Below, in pieces: positions 6,955 through 14,340 of a stretch of DNA of 14,340 nucleotides. Made by a program: the position numbers and the translations under genes. The DNA lies in assembly GCA_023400335.1 (NCBI GenBank), contig JAEXFF010000151.1, forward strand, positions 1 to 14,340, in the 5' to 3' direction. The notes under the pieces are model-generated. The model saw only the letters and a list, made by a program, of their open reading frames with translations, made no database searches and had not been told where the DNA came from. Each line of letters begins with the position of its first letter. Position 1 is the stretch's first letter. The DNA is from Bacteroidota bacterium. GTDB taxonomy: Bacteria > Bacteroidota > Bacteroidia > Bacteroidales > Marinifilaceae.

Positions 6955-7245
6955 TTACATTAAGAGCTCCATTACTTTGTGAGATTGAATTAAAATCGTT
7001 ATTTCTTCTATAACAACATTAATAATTCGGTTTACTTTCTTCAATTCGCGTTGTTTCCTCTCTGTAAGATTTTTCTCTACAAAAGCATGTTCATCTGTTT
7101 TATACCAATTCTTAGGAGCAATACTAATACCCAAATATTCTATTATACGCTTTCCTTTTACAGTCATAGTAAAGATTATTAGTCGTACCTTTTCAACTCC
7201 TTCTTTTAGTGATTTTAACTGAAAATTAAACTTAGGTATTTTCAT
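6955..7245 (-). pseudogene. Tyrosine integrase fragment (N-terminal arm DNA-binding domain)
   Basis: The 97-codon frame from the ATG at 7245 (MKIPKFNFQLKSLKEG) shows the arm-type DNA-binding domain of Bacteroidota tyrosine recombinases: beta-strands around VRLIIFTMTVKGKRIIEYLG, then ISIAPKNWYKTDEHAF and a charged helix (LTERKQRELKKVNRIINVVIEE). The family is normally about 350-450 residues. The core-binding and catalytic domains with the R...HxxR...Y residues are absent, and the frame stops where LRR pseudogene sequence begins. The gene starts 35 bp inside the guaA-proximal repeat and points into the island, the classical place for an integrase next to its attachment site. An upstream TTG in frame at 7308 lies inside the terminator repeat and is not a credible start. 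Confidence 0.75.
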
Positions 7246-7279
7246 AGCTATAGATATTTGTATGGGCCAAAAATAAATC

Positions 7280-7405
7280 AAAGATGTCAATATTGAAAAA
7301 ACCGGCAAAAAAGAAAACCAGCCATTTATACATAAATGACCGGTTTAAACAGATTAAGATGTACTTTTCCGGTTGGTCGGGGACCCCGTTTTATTCCCAC
7401 TCGAT
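7280..7405 (-). repeat. Direct repeat / attachment site copy 2 (guaA-proximal)
   Basis: A 126-bp copy joined in frame to the intact guaA body. It runs from the last codons of guaA (IEWE and the TAA at 7391-7393) through an 11-bp palindrome CGGGGACCCCG (7378-7388) and the terminator hairpin. It differs from copy 1 by three substitutions and one indel. Confidence 0.92.
7306..7345 (-). terminator. Intrinsic terminator of guaA
   Basis: On the minus strand a 13-bp stem (arms at plus 7333-7345 and 7316-7328, with two G-U pairs in RNA) closes a 4-nt UGUA loop. It is followed by a U-rich stretch corresponding to plus 7306-7317. It lies about 45 nt after the guaA stop. Confidence 0.8.
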
Positions 7406-8920
7406 TGTGGCGGGGGGTTTAGAACTGATGTCATAGACAACGCGGTTGATTCCTTTGACATTATTGATGATGCGGTTGGAAACCCTCGCCAGAAAATCAT
7501 AAGGCAAATGACACCAATCGGCTGTCATCCCGTCTGTAGATTCGACTGCCCGCAAAGCGACAACACTTTCGTAGGTACGTTCATCTCCCATAACCCCTAC
7601 ACTCTGCACCGGCAATAACATCACTCCGGCTTGCCATACCTTGTTATACAATCCCTCTTCCTGTAGCATGGAGATAAAAATATAATCCGCTTCCTGCAGC
7701 AATCTCACTTTTTCCCGGGTAATCTCTCCCAGGATACGAATAGCGAGTCCCGGTCCGGGAAAGGGATGCCTTTGCAAAAATTTATCCGCCAAACCTAAAC
7801 TTTTTCCCACCCTTCTCACCTCATCTTTAAAAAGCAAACGCAAAGGTTCCACCAGTTTTAACTTCATATAATCCGGCAAACCGCCGACATTGTGATGCGA
7901 TTTTATCGTCTGGGAGGGTCCGTTGACGGAAAGGGATTCAATGACATCCGGATAAATAGTTCCCTGCCCCAGCCACTTTGCATCTTTTATTTTAGAGGCT
8001 TCTTTGTCAAATACATCGATAAATGTGCTTCCAATGATTTTCCGTTTCTTTTCCGGTTCCTTTACTCCTGCCAAACGATCCAAAAACAAATCTCCGGCTT
8101 CAGCCCCAACGACATTCAGTCCCAGCTCTTTATAATTTTCCAGCACATTTTTGAATTCCTCTTTCCGCAGTAAACCGTTATCCACAAAAATACAGGTCAG
8201 GTTTTTCCCAATGGCCCTATGCAGCAACATGGCTGCCACTGTAGAATCAACGCCTCCCGACAATCCTAAAATCACCCGGTCGGTGCCCAGTTTTTCCCTC
8301 AATTCTTTCACTGTCGTTTCTACAAAAGAATCGGGGGTCCAGTCTTGTGAACAACCGCATATATTGACGACAAAATTCCGCAACAACCACTTTCCTTCCG
8401 TACTGTGGTATACTTCCGGATGAAACTGTATCCCGTACGTCACCTCATTCTTTATTTTAAAAGCTGCATTTTTGACGTCGGATGTACTGGCAATCACCTG
8501 ACAATCAGCCGGCAATTTTTCAATTGTATCCCCATGCGACATCCATACCTGAGAATTATCGCTGATTCCGTTAAATAATAAGCTCTCTTTATCGATATAA
8601 GCCAGATTCGCCCTTCCGTATTCCCGTTTATTGCAAGCCTTCACTTCCCCACCAAAATGATGAGCCAGATACTGAGCCCCGAAGCATACTCCCAATAAAG
8701 GCAATTTTCCTTTTATACCATTCAAATCCGGCAGAGGTGCCTTTTTATCCCTGACAGAAAAAGGACTTCCCGAAAGGATTACCCCCTTTACGGACTCCTC
8801 CAAAGCGGGATAACGATTGTAAGGATAAATCTCGCAATAAACATTCAGTTCCCGTATTCTGCGCGCAATTAACTGGGTATATTGCGAACCGAAATCCAAT
8901 ATCAATATTTTTTCCTGCAT
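7391..8920 (-). CDS. guaA: GMP synthase (glutamine-hydrolysing)
   Basis: A full-length 509-residue GMP synthase, which converts XMP, ATP and glutamine to GMP in purine synthesis (cytoplasmic). The class I glutamine amidotransferase domain (about 1-185) has the nucleophile C79 in LLGVCFGAQ and H167/E169 in GIQFHPEV. The ATP pyrophosphatase domain has the P-loop-like SGGVDS at 211-216. The C-terminal dimerisation domain carries [20 protein letters not shown] and ends [11 protein letters not shown]. The ATG at 8920 directly precedes the usual [15 protein letters not shown] start. A TATCTTTG promoter box lies about 110 bp upstream and a strong terminator downstream. The last codons lie in the direct repeat of the neighbouring island, so the present 3' end may be island-supplied. 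The product remains complete. Confidence 0.97.
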   Translation of the reverse strand: MQEKILILDFGSQYTQLIARRIRELNVYCEIYPYNRYPALEESVKGVILSGSPFSVRDKKAPLPDLNGIKGKLPLLGVCFGAQYLAHHFGGEVKACNKREYGRANLAYIDKESLLFNGISDNSQVWMSHGDTIEKLPADCQVIASTSDVKNAAFKIKNEVTYGIQFHPEVYHSTEGKWLLRNFVVNICGCSQDWTPDSFVETTVKELREKLGTDRVILGLSGGVDSTVAAMLLHRAIGKNLTCIFVDNGLLRKEEFKNVLENYKELGLNVVGAEAGDLFLDRLAGVKEPEKKRKIIGSTFIDVFDKEASKIKDAKWLGQGTIYPDVIESLSVNGPSQTIKSHHNVGGLPDYMKLKLVEPLRLLFKDEVRRVGKSLGLADKFLQRHPFPGPGLAIRILGEITREKVRLLQEADYIFISMLQEEGLYNKVWQAGVMLLPVQSVGVMGDERTYESVVALRAVESTDGMTADWCHLPYDFLARVSNRIINNVKGINRVVYDISSKPPATIEWE

Positions 8921-8964
8921 CTTATTTAGATATTATAAATAGCTGGTTTGTATTCTCAAATAAT

Positions 8965-9003
8965 TTAATTTTCCAGGATATCGGCCGGATTGCTCATATC
9001 CAT
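8965..9003 (-). other. Possible 12-codon upstream ORF in the guaA leader
   Basis: The sequence reads MDMSNPADILEN then TAA, preceded by a purine-rich AGAAGAGAGAAA and downstream of the likely guaA transcription start. A frame this short can arise by chance. Confidence 0.2.
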
Positions 9004-9031
9004 TTCTATTTCTCTCTTCTGTATGAAAAGA

Positions 9032-9039
9032 CAAAGATA
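9032..9039 (-). promoter_or_regulatory. guaA: Bacteroidota -7 promoter box for guaA
   Basis: The minus strand reads TATCTTTG, an exact TAnnTTTG match. It implies a start near 9026 and a leader of about 105 nt. No clear TTTG -33 element at standard spacing. Confidence 0.5.
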
Positions 9040-9197
9040 ACTTTTTAAGGGAAAAAGTAAAAAGTTGAAAGTACAAATTCGTTACAATTATGCCTTGGAA
9101 TGGTTTTAAATTGTAAGTGAAAGGTCATTTTATACAATATACTGTAAAACAAATTGTTAAACTTTGCAATCCCGCTTTTTATAACACAGGAATATGT

Positions 9198-9205
9198 TAA
9201 TTTTG
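9198..9205 (+). promoter_or_regulatory. Candidate -7 box for the sodium-dependent transporter gene
   Basis: TAATTTTG matches TAnnTTTG and lies 22 bp before the ATG at 9228. A -33 element is not obvious. Confidence 0.35.
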
Positions 9206-9227
9206 AGATCAAAATACGGATAAAGAT

Positions 9228-10580
9228 ATGCATTCCAACACAAGAGACAGCTTTAAATCGAAATTCGGTGCCATTGCCGCTTTAGCGGGTTCTGCCGTCG
9301 GCTTAGGAAATATATGGAAATTCCCCTACGAGGCCGGCAGTAACGGAGGAGGGGCATTTCTGATTGTATACGTATTCTTTACGCTGCTTATCGGTTTCCC
9401 GGTCATGCTGGCAGAGTTTTCTCTGGGACGCAGATCCCAGCGGAATGCATTCGGTACATTTCAAACCTTGGCTCCTAAAACCAGGTGGTTTCTGTTCGGG
9501 ATATTATCTATTCTTGCCGCATCTTTAATCCTGTCCTTCTATGGGACAGTATCCGGCTGGACATTGGAATATGTATGGTTATCCCTGAGCAATGCTTTTA
9601 AAGGACAGAGCGCCGAAGATATAAATACGATCTTCAATAATTTTATTTCTCATCCGTATAAAGCCGTTCTCTGGCAAACGGGGTTTATGTTACTGACAGG
9701 AGCAATTGTAATGGCAGGTATACAAAAAGGCATTGAGCGTTACACTAAAATTATGATGCCTTTATTATTTGTCATCATCATAGCTTTGAGTATCAGTGCC
9801 TGTACGCTCAGTGGTTCCGGCAAAGGACTGGAATTTTTATTCTTTCCGAAATTTTCTGAATTGACGGCAGACGGTATTCTATCCGCATTAGGACAGGCAT
9901 TCTTTTCCCTTTCCGTAGGCATGGGGATACTCCTCACTTATGCTTCTTATATTCCCAAAAGTGATAATCTGACCGGAATATCACTAAAAGTAATCTTTAC
10001 CGACACTTTAGTCGCCATATTGGCAGGAATAGCTATTCTACCTGCAGTTTTTTCCTTCAATATCGACCCGCAGGCAGGCCCGGGCCTGGTATTTATAACC
10101 CTTCCGAAAGTTTTCCAGAGTCTGCCAGCCGGACAGGTATGGGCCATTCTCTTTTTTATTCTCCTGACGTTTGCCGCTCTGACCTCTGCCATCTCCCTGC
10201 TGGAAGTTCCGGTTGCCTACCTCGTGGAAGAAAAAAAAATACAGCGCCCTTTAGCCTCTTTAATAGCCACCTTAGGGATCACATTTTTAGGGAGTTTTAA
10301 TACCTTATCTTTCGGTCCTTTACGGGATATTCAAATTTTCGGGATGTCTTTTTTCGAAGCCTGCGATTTTCTCTGTTCCAATATTCTCTTACCCGCAGGA
10401 GGTATTTTAATCTGTATCTTTGCCGGTTGGTATCTCAATAAAGCCATTCTTTACAGTGAAATCAGTAATAACGGCAGTTTGAAAATCCATTTTTTCAAAC
10501 TCTATGTCTTTATCCTTCGTTATATAGCCCCTCTGTGTATTTTACTGATTCTTTTAAATGTTCTGGGTATCCTGAAATAA
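9228..10580 (+). CDS. Sodium-dependent transporter, NSS/SNF family
   Basis: A 450-residue inner-membrane symporter of the neurotransmitter:sodium symporter family (LeuT fold), which uses Na+ to take up amino acids or related compounds. The family signature is at the start of TM1: AALAGSAVGLGNIWKFPYEA (17-36), whose unwound region binds Na+ and substrate, followed by GSNGGGAFLIVY. Hydrophobic segments recur throughout, giving about 11 transmembrane helices. The length and apparent lack of a long twelfth-helix tail fit the 11-TM bacterial subgroup. The start is the ATG just before DSFKSKFGAIAAL, as usual in the family. It is divergent from guaA and convergent with uvrA, so it is probably transcribed alone. 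The substrate cannot be predicted from the sequence; tyrosine, tryptophan or other amino acids are known for relatives. Confidence 0.92.
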   Translation: MHSNTRDSFKSKFGAIAALAGSAVGLGNIWKFPYEAGSNGGGAFLIVYVFFTLLIGFPVMLAEFSLGRRSQRNAFGTFQTLAPKTRWFLFGILSILAASLILSFYGTVSGWTLEYVWLSLSNAFKGQSAEDINTIFNNFISHPYKAVLWQTGFMLLTGAIVMAGIQKGIERYTKIMMPLLFVIIIALSISACTLSGSGKGLEFLFFPKFSELTADGILSALGQAFFSLSVGMGILLTYASYIPKSDNLTGISLKVIFTDTLVAILAGIAILPAVFSFNIDPQAGPGLVFITLPKVFQSLPAGQVWAILFFILLTFAALTSAISLLEVPVAYLVEEKKIQRPLASLIATLGITFLGSFNTLSFGPLRDIQIFGMSFFEACDFLCSNILLPAGGILICIFAGWYLNKAILYSEISNNGSLKIHFFKLYVFILRYIAPLCILLILLNVLGILK

Positions 10581-10612
10581 AACATTTAACTGTTTAAACG
10601 TAGAAATGTGCA

Positions 10613-10746
10613 AATGTAAAAGTGTTTAAAAGCCGGACATGGAAGCGGACAGTCAGATACAGGAAATATTTCTTCAGGAAAAGAAAATAAAAATAATACT
10701 ATAATTTTTCTTGCCTATTTAAACTTTCGAACACTTAAACATTTGA
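10613..10746. repeat. Imperfect inverted repeat between the transporter gene and uvrA
   Basis: A left arm around 10614-10629 (CAAATGTAAAAGTGTT) is nearly the reverse complement of a right arm around 10731-10746 (AACACTTAAACATTTG), with two mismatches and about 100 bp between. It lies in the gap between convergent genes. Neither arm has a classical terminator shape. Confidence 0.35.
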
Positions 10747-10762
10747 ACCCTTCATAATACCC

Positions 10763-13648
10763 TTATTTTAAAAGTTTATTTTTCGGCTTTCCCTTGGGTT
10801 TTACCCCCGCATTTTCTTTCAATTCTTCTTTCAGGAATTTTCCGGTCTCCGATTCTTTGACTTCAGCTACTTCTTCAGGAGTACCTGTCGCTACAATCCG
10901 TCCTCCTTCTTTACCACCCCCGGGTCCCATATCAATCAAATAATCAGCTACTTTAATCACATCCAGATTGTGCTCAATGATAATTACCGAATTTCCTTTA
11001 TTTACCAATTTCTGTATTACTTCCAGCAATATGTGGATATCCTCAAAATGCAATCCGGTAGTCGGCTCGTCCAGGATATACAAAGTTTTTCCGGTATCTT
11101 TCTTCGAAAGTTCAGTCGCCAGTTTGATCCGTTGGGATTCCCCTCCGCTGAGCGTAGTGCACTGCTGTCCCAATTTAATATAACCCAGTCCCACATCCTG
11201 CAAAACTTTCAGTTTCTGCTGAAGATAGGAAACATTCTCAAAAAATTCGACAGCCTGGTTAATTGTCATATTTAAGACGTCCCCTATAGATTTACCTTTA
11301 TAGCGTATTTCCAGGGTTTCTTTGTTATAGCGTTTTCCGTCACAGGCCTCACAATGTACATAGACATCGGGTAAAAAATTCATCTCAATGGTCTTCACAC
11401 CTGCCCCCTTACAGTCCTCACAACGCCCTCCGGGAATATTGAAAGAAAAGCGTCCCGCAGAATATCCTCTGATCTGGGATTCCGGCAACTTTTCAAAAAT
11501 TTTCCGGATATCGGAAAAAATACCGGTATAAGTAGCCGGATTAGAACGGGGAGTACGTCCCAAAGGACTTTGATCGACGACAACCACCTTGTCAATATGT
11601 TCCACACCCGCTATCGATTTATAGGGCAAAGGAGTTACGACTGCCCTGTAAAACTTCTCACTCAGGATCGGATGCAAAGTTCCGTTAATCAATGAAGATT
11701 TTCCACTTCCGCTCACGCCGGTTACGCAGACTAGCATTCCTAAGGGAATGTTTACATCCACTTCTTTCAGATTATTTCCGCTACACCCTTTTAAGGTCAA
11801 AAATTTCCCATTTCCCTGCCGTCTTTCGTCAGGAATCCGGATTTCCTTCTGTCCGTTTAAATATTGGGCTGTCAGACTGTTACTCTTCCGGATTTCCTCA
11901 ATCGGACCGGCTGCCATAACTTCTCCCCCCTTCCGGCCGGCTTTGGGCCCCATATCCACAATATAATCTGCATTCTCCATCATCTCCTTATCGTGCTCCA
12001 CGACAATGACGGAATTTCCCGCATCCCTCAATTGCTGTAAAGACCGGATTAACTTCCGGTTATCTTTCTGATGCAATCCGATACTGGGCTCATCTAAAAT
12101 ATACAATACATTTACCAGCTGCGAACCGATTTGAGTAGCCAGCCTTATCCGCTGAGATTCTCCTCCGCTGAGCGTCATCGACTGACGGTCGAGGGAAAGA
12201 TATTCCAACCCTACATCCAGTAAAAACTTCAGACGGGTACGTATTTCTTTAAATATTTCCCCGGCAATTTGTCGTTGCTTCTCTTCCAGCCGGGACTCTG
12301 TCGTACAAACCCAGTCGTATAAATCTGTCAGTTCCATCTGGGCCAGCTCCGCTATATTTTTTCCGGCAATCCGGAAATGCAGAGAAGCCTGATTTAACCT
12401 CTGTCCCTGGCAGGCATCACATTTCACAACCGAGATAAATTGCTCAGCCCACTTGTTCGCTTTTTTAGAAGTACTGTTCTCCTCCTGCAAGGTAATGTAT
12501 TTAATAATTCCCTCAAAAGTATACAAAGAATTCGAGAGGACTCCCAGCTCTTTATTTTCCAAACGGATTTGCCCGGGATATCCGTAAAGTATATCCGTCA
12601 GGGCTTCTTCAGGTAAATCCTGGATACGGGTATGCAAATTCGCTCCGTGCTTTTTTAAAACAGTATCAATTTGCCAAAATAAAATACTATTCTTGTACTT
12701 TCCCAAAGGTAAAATTCCTCCCTGATAAATAGACAAAGATTTATCAGGTACGATTTTTTCCATATCGACGGCCGTTACATACCCTAAGCCTTTGCACTTC
12801 GGGCAAGCCCCATGAGGCGAGTTAAAAGAAAAAGAATGAGGAGCAGGTTCCTTATAAGAAATCCCCGTATCCGGACACATTAACCGCCGGCTATAATATT
12901 TAATATCGTCACTTTCATAATCCTTGATAGTGAGTACTCCTTCCCCGTATTTCATAGCTGTAGCGACAGAAGCCTTCAAACGCTTTACATCCGGGCGATC
13001 GATCAGCATTTTATCTACAACAATCTCAATATCATGCATTTTATAGCGGTCCACACTCATGCCCACCGCTATTTCCCGGATTTCTCCATCTACCCGTACG
13101 GATATAAATCCTTTTTTTCTCAAATTTTCGAATAATTCTTTGTAATTCCCTTTCCGGCCTTTTACAACCGGTGCCAGCAGTAAGATTTTCTTTCCGGCAA
13201 AATCACTTTGAATTAAATCGATAATTTTCTCATCCGTATATTTCACCATTTTACTTCCGGTGGCGTAAGAATAAGCTTCTCCGGCCCGGGCAAATAACAA
13301 TCGCAGGAAATCGTAAACCTCAGTAGTGGTACCTACAGTCGACCTCGGATTTTTATTAGTCGTCTTTTGTTCTATAGAAATAACCGGACTCAAGCCTGTT
13401 ATTTTATCTACATCCGGACGCTCCATTCCCCCCAAAAACTGACGGGCATAAGCAGAAAAAGTCTCCATATACCGACGTTGCCCTTCCGCATAAATTGTAT
13501 CAAAAGCCAGGGACGATTTTCCACTTCCACTCAATCCTGTAATAACCGTCAAACTGTTTCGCGGAATAGTCAAATCTATATCTTTCAGATTATGTTCACG
13601 AGCTCCATAAATAGCAATAATCCCCTCCTCTTCCTGATATTCCTTCAT
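10763..13648 (-). CDS. uvrA: Excinuclease ABC subunit A (UvrA)
   Basis: A complete 961-residue UvrA, the damage-recognition ATPase of nucleotide excision repair, acting as a dimer that loads UvrB on DNA. Two ABC modules are visible: Walker A GLSGSGKS (38-45) and GVSGSGKS (644-651), signatures LSGGESQR (493-500 and 833-840), and Walker B/D-loop YILDEPSIGLH (516-526) and YILDEPTTGLH (857-867). The C-terminal zinc module has C743, C746, C766 and C769. In the insertion-domain zinc module the second CxxC is present (C282, C285) but the first is reduced to CPDTG (only C258), which I believe is common in Bacteroidota. The C-terminus has a short basic tail (KPKGKPKNKLLK). The ATG at 13648 is preceded by a TAAATTTG promoter box about 25 bp upstream. 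The gene is convergent with the transporter. Confidence 0.97.
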   Translation of the reverse strand: MKEYQEEEGIIAIYGAREHNLKDIDLTIPRNSLTVITGLSGSGKSSLAFDTIYAEGQRRYMETFSAYARQFLGGMERPDVDKITGLSPVISIEQKTTNKNPRSTVGTTTEVYDFLRLLFARAGEAYSYATGSKMVKYTDEKIIDLIQSDFAGKKILLLAPVVKGRKGNYKELFENLRKKGFISVRVDGEIREIAVGMSVDRYKMHDIEIVVDKMLIDRPDVKRLKASVATAMKYGEGVLTIKDYESDDIKYYSRRLMCPDTGISYKEPAPHSFSFNSPHGACPKCKGLGYVTAVDMEKIVPDKSLSIYQGGILPLGKYKNSILFWQIDTVLKKHGANLHTRIQDLPEEALTDILYGYPGQIRLENKELGVLSNSLYTFEGIIKYITLQEENSTSKKANKWAEQFISVVKCDACQGQRLNQASLHFRIAGKNIAELAQMELTDLYDWVCTTESRLEEKQRQIAGEIFKEIRTRLKFLLDVGLEYLSLDRQSMTLSGGESQRIRLATQIGSQLVNVLYILDEPSIGLHQKDNRKLIRSLQQLRDAGNSVIVVEHDKEMMENADYIVDMGPKAGRKGGEVMAAGPIEEIRKSNSLTAQYLNGQKEIRIPDERRQGNGKFLTLKGCSGNNLKEVDVNIPLGMLVCVTGVSGSGKSSLINGTLHPILSEKFYRAVVTPLPYKSIAGVEHIDKVVVVDQSPLGRTPRSNPATYTGIFSDIRKIFEKLPESQIRGYSAGRFSFNIPGGRCEDCKGAGVKTIEMNFLPDVYVHCEACDGKRYNKETLEIRYKGKSIGDVLNMTINQAVEFFENVSYLQQKLKVLQDVGLGYIKLGQQCTTLSGGESQRIKLATELSKKDTGKTLYILDEPTTGLHFEDIHILLEVIQKLVNKGNSVIIIEHNLDVIKVADYLIDMGPGGGKEGGRIVATGTPEEVAEVKESETGKFLKEELKENAGVKPKGKPKNKLLK

Positions 13649-13671
13649 ATTTCTTCATTTTTTAGAACCTG

Positions 13672-13679
13672 CAAATTTA
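13672..13679 (-). promoter_or_regulatory. uvrA: Bacteroidota -7 promoter box for uvrA
   Basis: The minus strand reads TAAATTTG, fitting TAnnTTTG, 23 bp upstream of the uvrA ATG. No LexA-type operator was recognised. No clear -33 element. Confidence 0.4.
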
Positions 13680-13823
13680 CAATAAATACACCGTAAAAGA
13701 AAACTTTTGTAAAACGAGGAAACCTAATTTTCCCTAAAAAAGGAAAGGAATCGTTGAAAAACGTCCCTCAGATTTTTCCATTCTATTTTTTCCGGTATAA
13801 AAACGCAGGCTGAAAAAGCAGAT

Positions 13824-13868
13824 AAAAAAAACGTTCGCTCTTCCAATAAGCAGCTGGAAACCGAACGT
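13824..13868 (-). terminator. Orphan intrinsic terminator
   Basis: Arms ACGTTCG (13831-13837) and CGAACGT (13862-13868) enclose a second stem TTCCA/TGGAA. On the minus strand the hairpin is followed by eight T residues (plus A-run 13824-13831). No gene ends just upstream of it on that strand. Confidence 0.6.
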
Positions 13869-13935
13869 AGTAAAAATAAAAGGGAGGCATCCCGCAGAAT
13901 CTTTAAAGCTGAAATATGTAGGACTATGAAAAGAT

Positions 13936-13983
13936 GTTGTATGTATGTGTGCGTGCGTCTGTGTGTGGTGTGTATGTGCGTGG
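13936..13983. repeat. TG-rich low-complexity tract
   Basis: About 48 bases of nearly alternating T/G with scattered A and C (units such as GTATGTATGTGTGCGTGCG). Alternating purine-pyrimidine DNA of this kind can adopt Z-form and is prone to slippage. Confidence 0.7.
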
Positions 13984-14295
13984 TGTAATATTTGTCCTGT
14001 AGGCCATACTTCAATCATTTAAAGAACTCTTTTGAAAACCAGCTTGTTTATAAGCTATCCCCTCCCTCGTGGTGTGTGCTAAATAATTTAATCTAAATAA
14101 CAGCTAAATAAAATCATAAATTTCAATCATCATTTACACTCTCTTTAACGGGGAAAAACAGGCCGGGGTTACATTATTCCTTCTTTTTTTTCAAAAAAAA
14201 TAAATTATTTTTTTAGTATACTGATATACAACAATTTATATTTCATTTTTCTTCTGAAAAATCTAAATATTTTTATTGTTTTCTTTCCATTAACA

Positions 14296-14333
14296 CAAAA
14301 AAACGGAGATATTGTGTCGTACAATACCTCCGT
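14296..14333 (-). terminator. Intrinsic terminator for a gene beyond the right edge
   Basis: Arms ACGGAGATATTG (14303-14314) and CAATACCTCCGT (14322-14333) pair along 12 positions, with one G-U pair in the minus-strand RNA and a 7-nt loop. A T-run follows on the minus strand (plus A-run 14297-14303). It most likely ends a minus-strand gene located to the right of the window. Confidence 0.8.
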
Positions 14334-14340
14334 CGTGTCC

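Larger units (their letters stand above)
3243..7405. mobile_element. Decayed genomic island inserted in the 3' end of guaA
   Basis: The segment is bounded by near-identical direct repeats (3243-3367 and 7280-7405) that contain the guaA C-terminal codons, stop codon and terminator. It is visibly more AT-rich than both flanks. Its contents are accessory: a TcmP-DUF5131 operon, an LRR pseudogene, another decayed gene and the N-terminal stump of a tyrosine integrase beside the guaA-proximal repeat. No conjugation or replication gene is present and the integrase is truncated, so the element appears immobile unless helped in trans. The 3' end of guaA is a known integration site for islands that encode tyrosine integrases. 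Which repeat is native is inference. Restoration of guaA on insertion implies that the copy next to the guaA body (7280-7405) came from the element. Confidence 0.85.
8921..9227. other. Divergent intergenic region between guaA and the transporter gene
   Basis: It holds candidate promoters for both genes (9032-9039 minus, 9198-9205 plus) and a 12-codon ATG frame in the guaA leader (8965-9003). No RNA gene or longer coding sequence is seen. Confidence 0.5.
13649..14340. other. Long region upstream of uvrA without a convincing gene
   Basis: It contains the uvrA promoter, two minus-strand intrinsic terminators (13824-13868 and 14296-14333), a TG-rich tract (13936-13983), a short hairpin (AGCTT/AAGCT around 14042-14057) and an AT-rich inverted repeat around 14193-14214. 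Open frames of 94-96 codons on the minus strand run through the TG tract and a terminator hairpin and have no protein-like composition, so they are not annotated. Confidence 0.5.

Noticed and set aside
3243..7405. IS element or composite transposon flanked by the long repeats
   Set aside because: There is no transposase, the repeats are direct copies of guaA 3' sequence, and a tyrosine integrase fragment lies at one end, all pointing to site-specific integration.
9947..10192. Open frames antisense to the transporter gene and others antisense to guaA and uvrA
   Set aside because: They lie wholly within well-supported genes, and their compositions reflect the complementary strand.
13724..14018. 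Two overlapping minus-strand frames of 94-96 codons rich in His and Thr
   Set aside because: The His-Thr runs are just the translation of the TG-rich tract, and both frames read through the terminator hairpin at 13824-13868.
1..14340. CRISPR array, rRNA or tRNA genes
   Set aside because: No regularly spaced repeats and no tRNA-like cloverleaf or rRNA sequence was recognised on reading both strands. The island target is a protein gene end, not a tRNA.

Overview
The window looks like chromosomal DNA of a Bacteroidota organism, most likely Bacteroidales. Several genes have the phylum's characteristic TAnnTTTG -7 promoter box (TATCTTTG for the DHH-family gene, the hypothetical gene and guaA, TAAATTTG for uvrA). 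Shine-Dalgarno sequences are mostly weak. The integrase fragment has the arm-type DNA-binding domain seen in Bacteroidota tyrosine recombinases. The genus cannot be fixed from this sequence.

Layout: (1) 1-3242, native flank. It holds the 3' half of a patatin-like phospholipase gene, a convergent DHH/DHHA1 phosphoesterase (NrnA-like), a 3'-terminal scrap of an FtsX/MacB-type ABC permease gene, a perfect intrinsic terminator and a small unrecognised protein gene with a good promoter. (2) 3243-7405, an AT-rich island of about 4 kb bounded by nearly identical direct repeats of 125 and 126 bp. Each repeat contains the last codons of guaA, its stop codon and its intrinsic terminator, so the island sits in the 3' end of guaA. 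Inside are a decayed gene, a two-gene overlapping operon encoding a TcmP-type three-Cys-motif partner protein and a DUF5131 (phage Gp37/Gp68-like) protein, a block of palindromic sequence, a leucine-rich-repeat pseudogene with three in-frame TAA codons, and the N-terminal stump of a tyrosine integrase next to the guaA-side repeat. (3) 7391-14340, native housekeeping genes: guaA (GMP synthase), a divergent sodium-dependent (NSS-family) transporter and uvrA. About 690 bp of apparently non-coding sequence follows, with two intrinsic terminators and a TG-rich tract.

The main point of interest is the island. Its integrase and other cargo are broken, while the TcmP-DUF5131 pair remains full length with a 4-bp ATGA overlap. 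That is consistent with selection to keep a two-protein system whose biochemical role is, to my knowledge, not established. The island appears to have carried its own copy of the guaA C-terminal codons and terminator, which would explain why guaA is intact.
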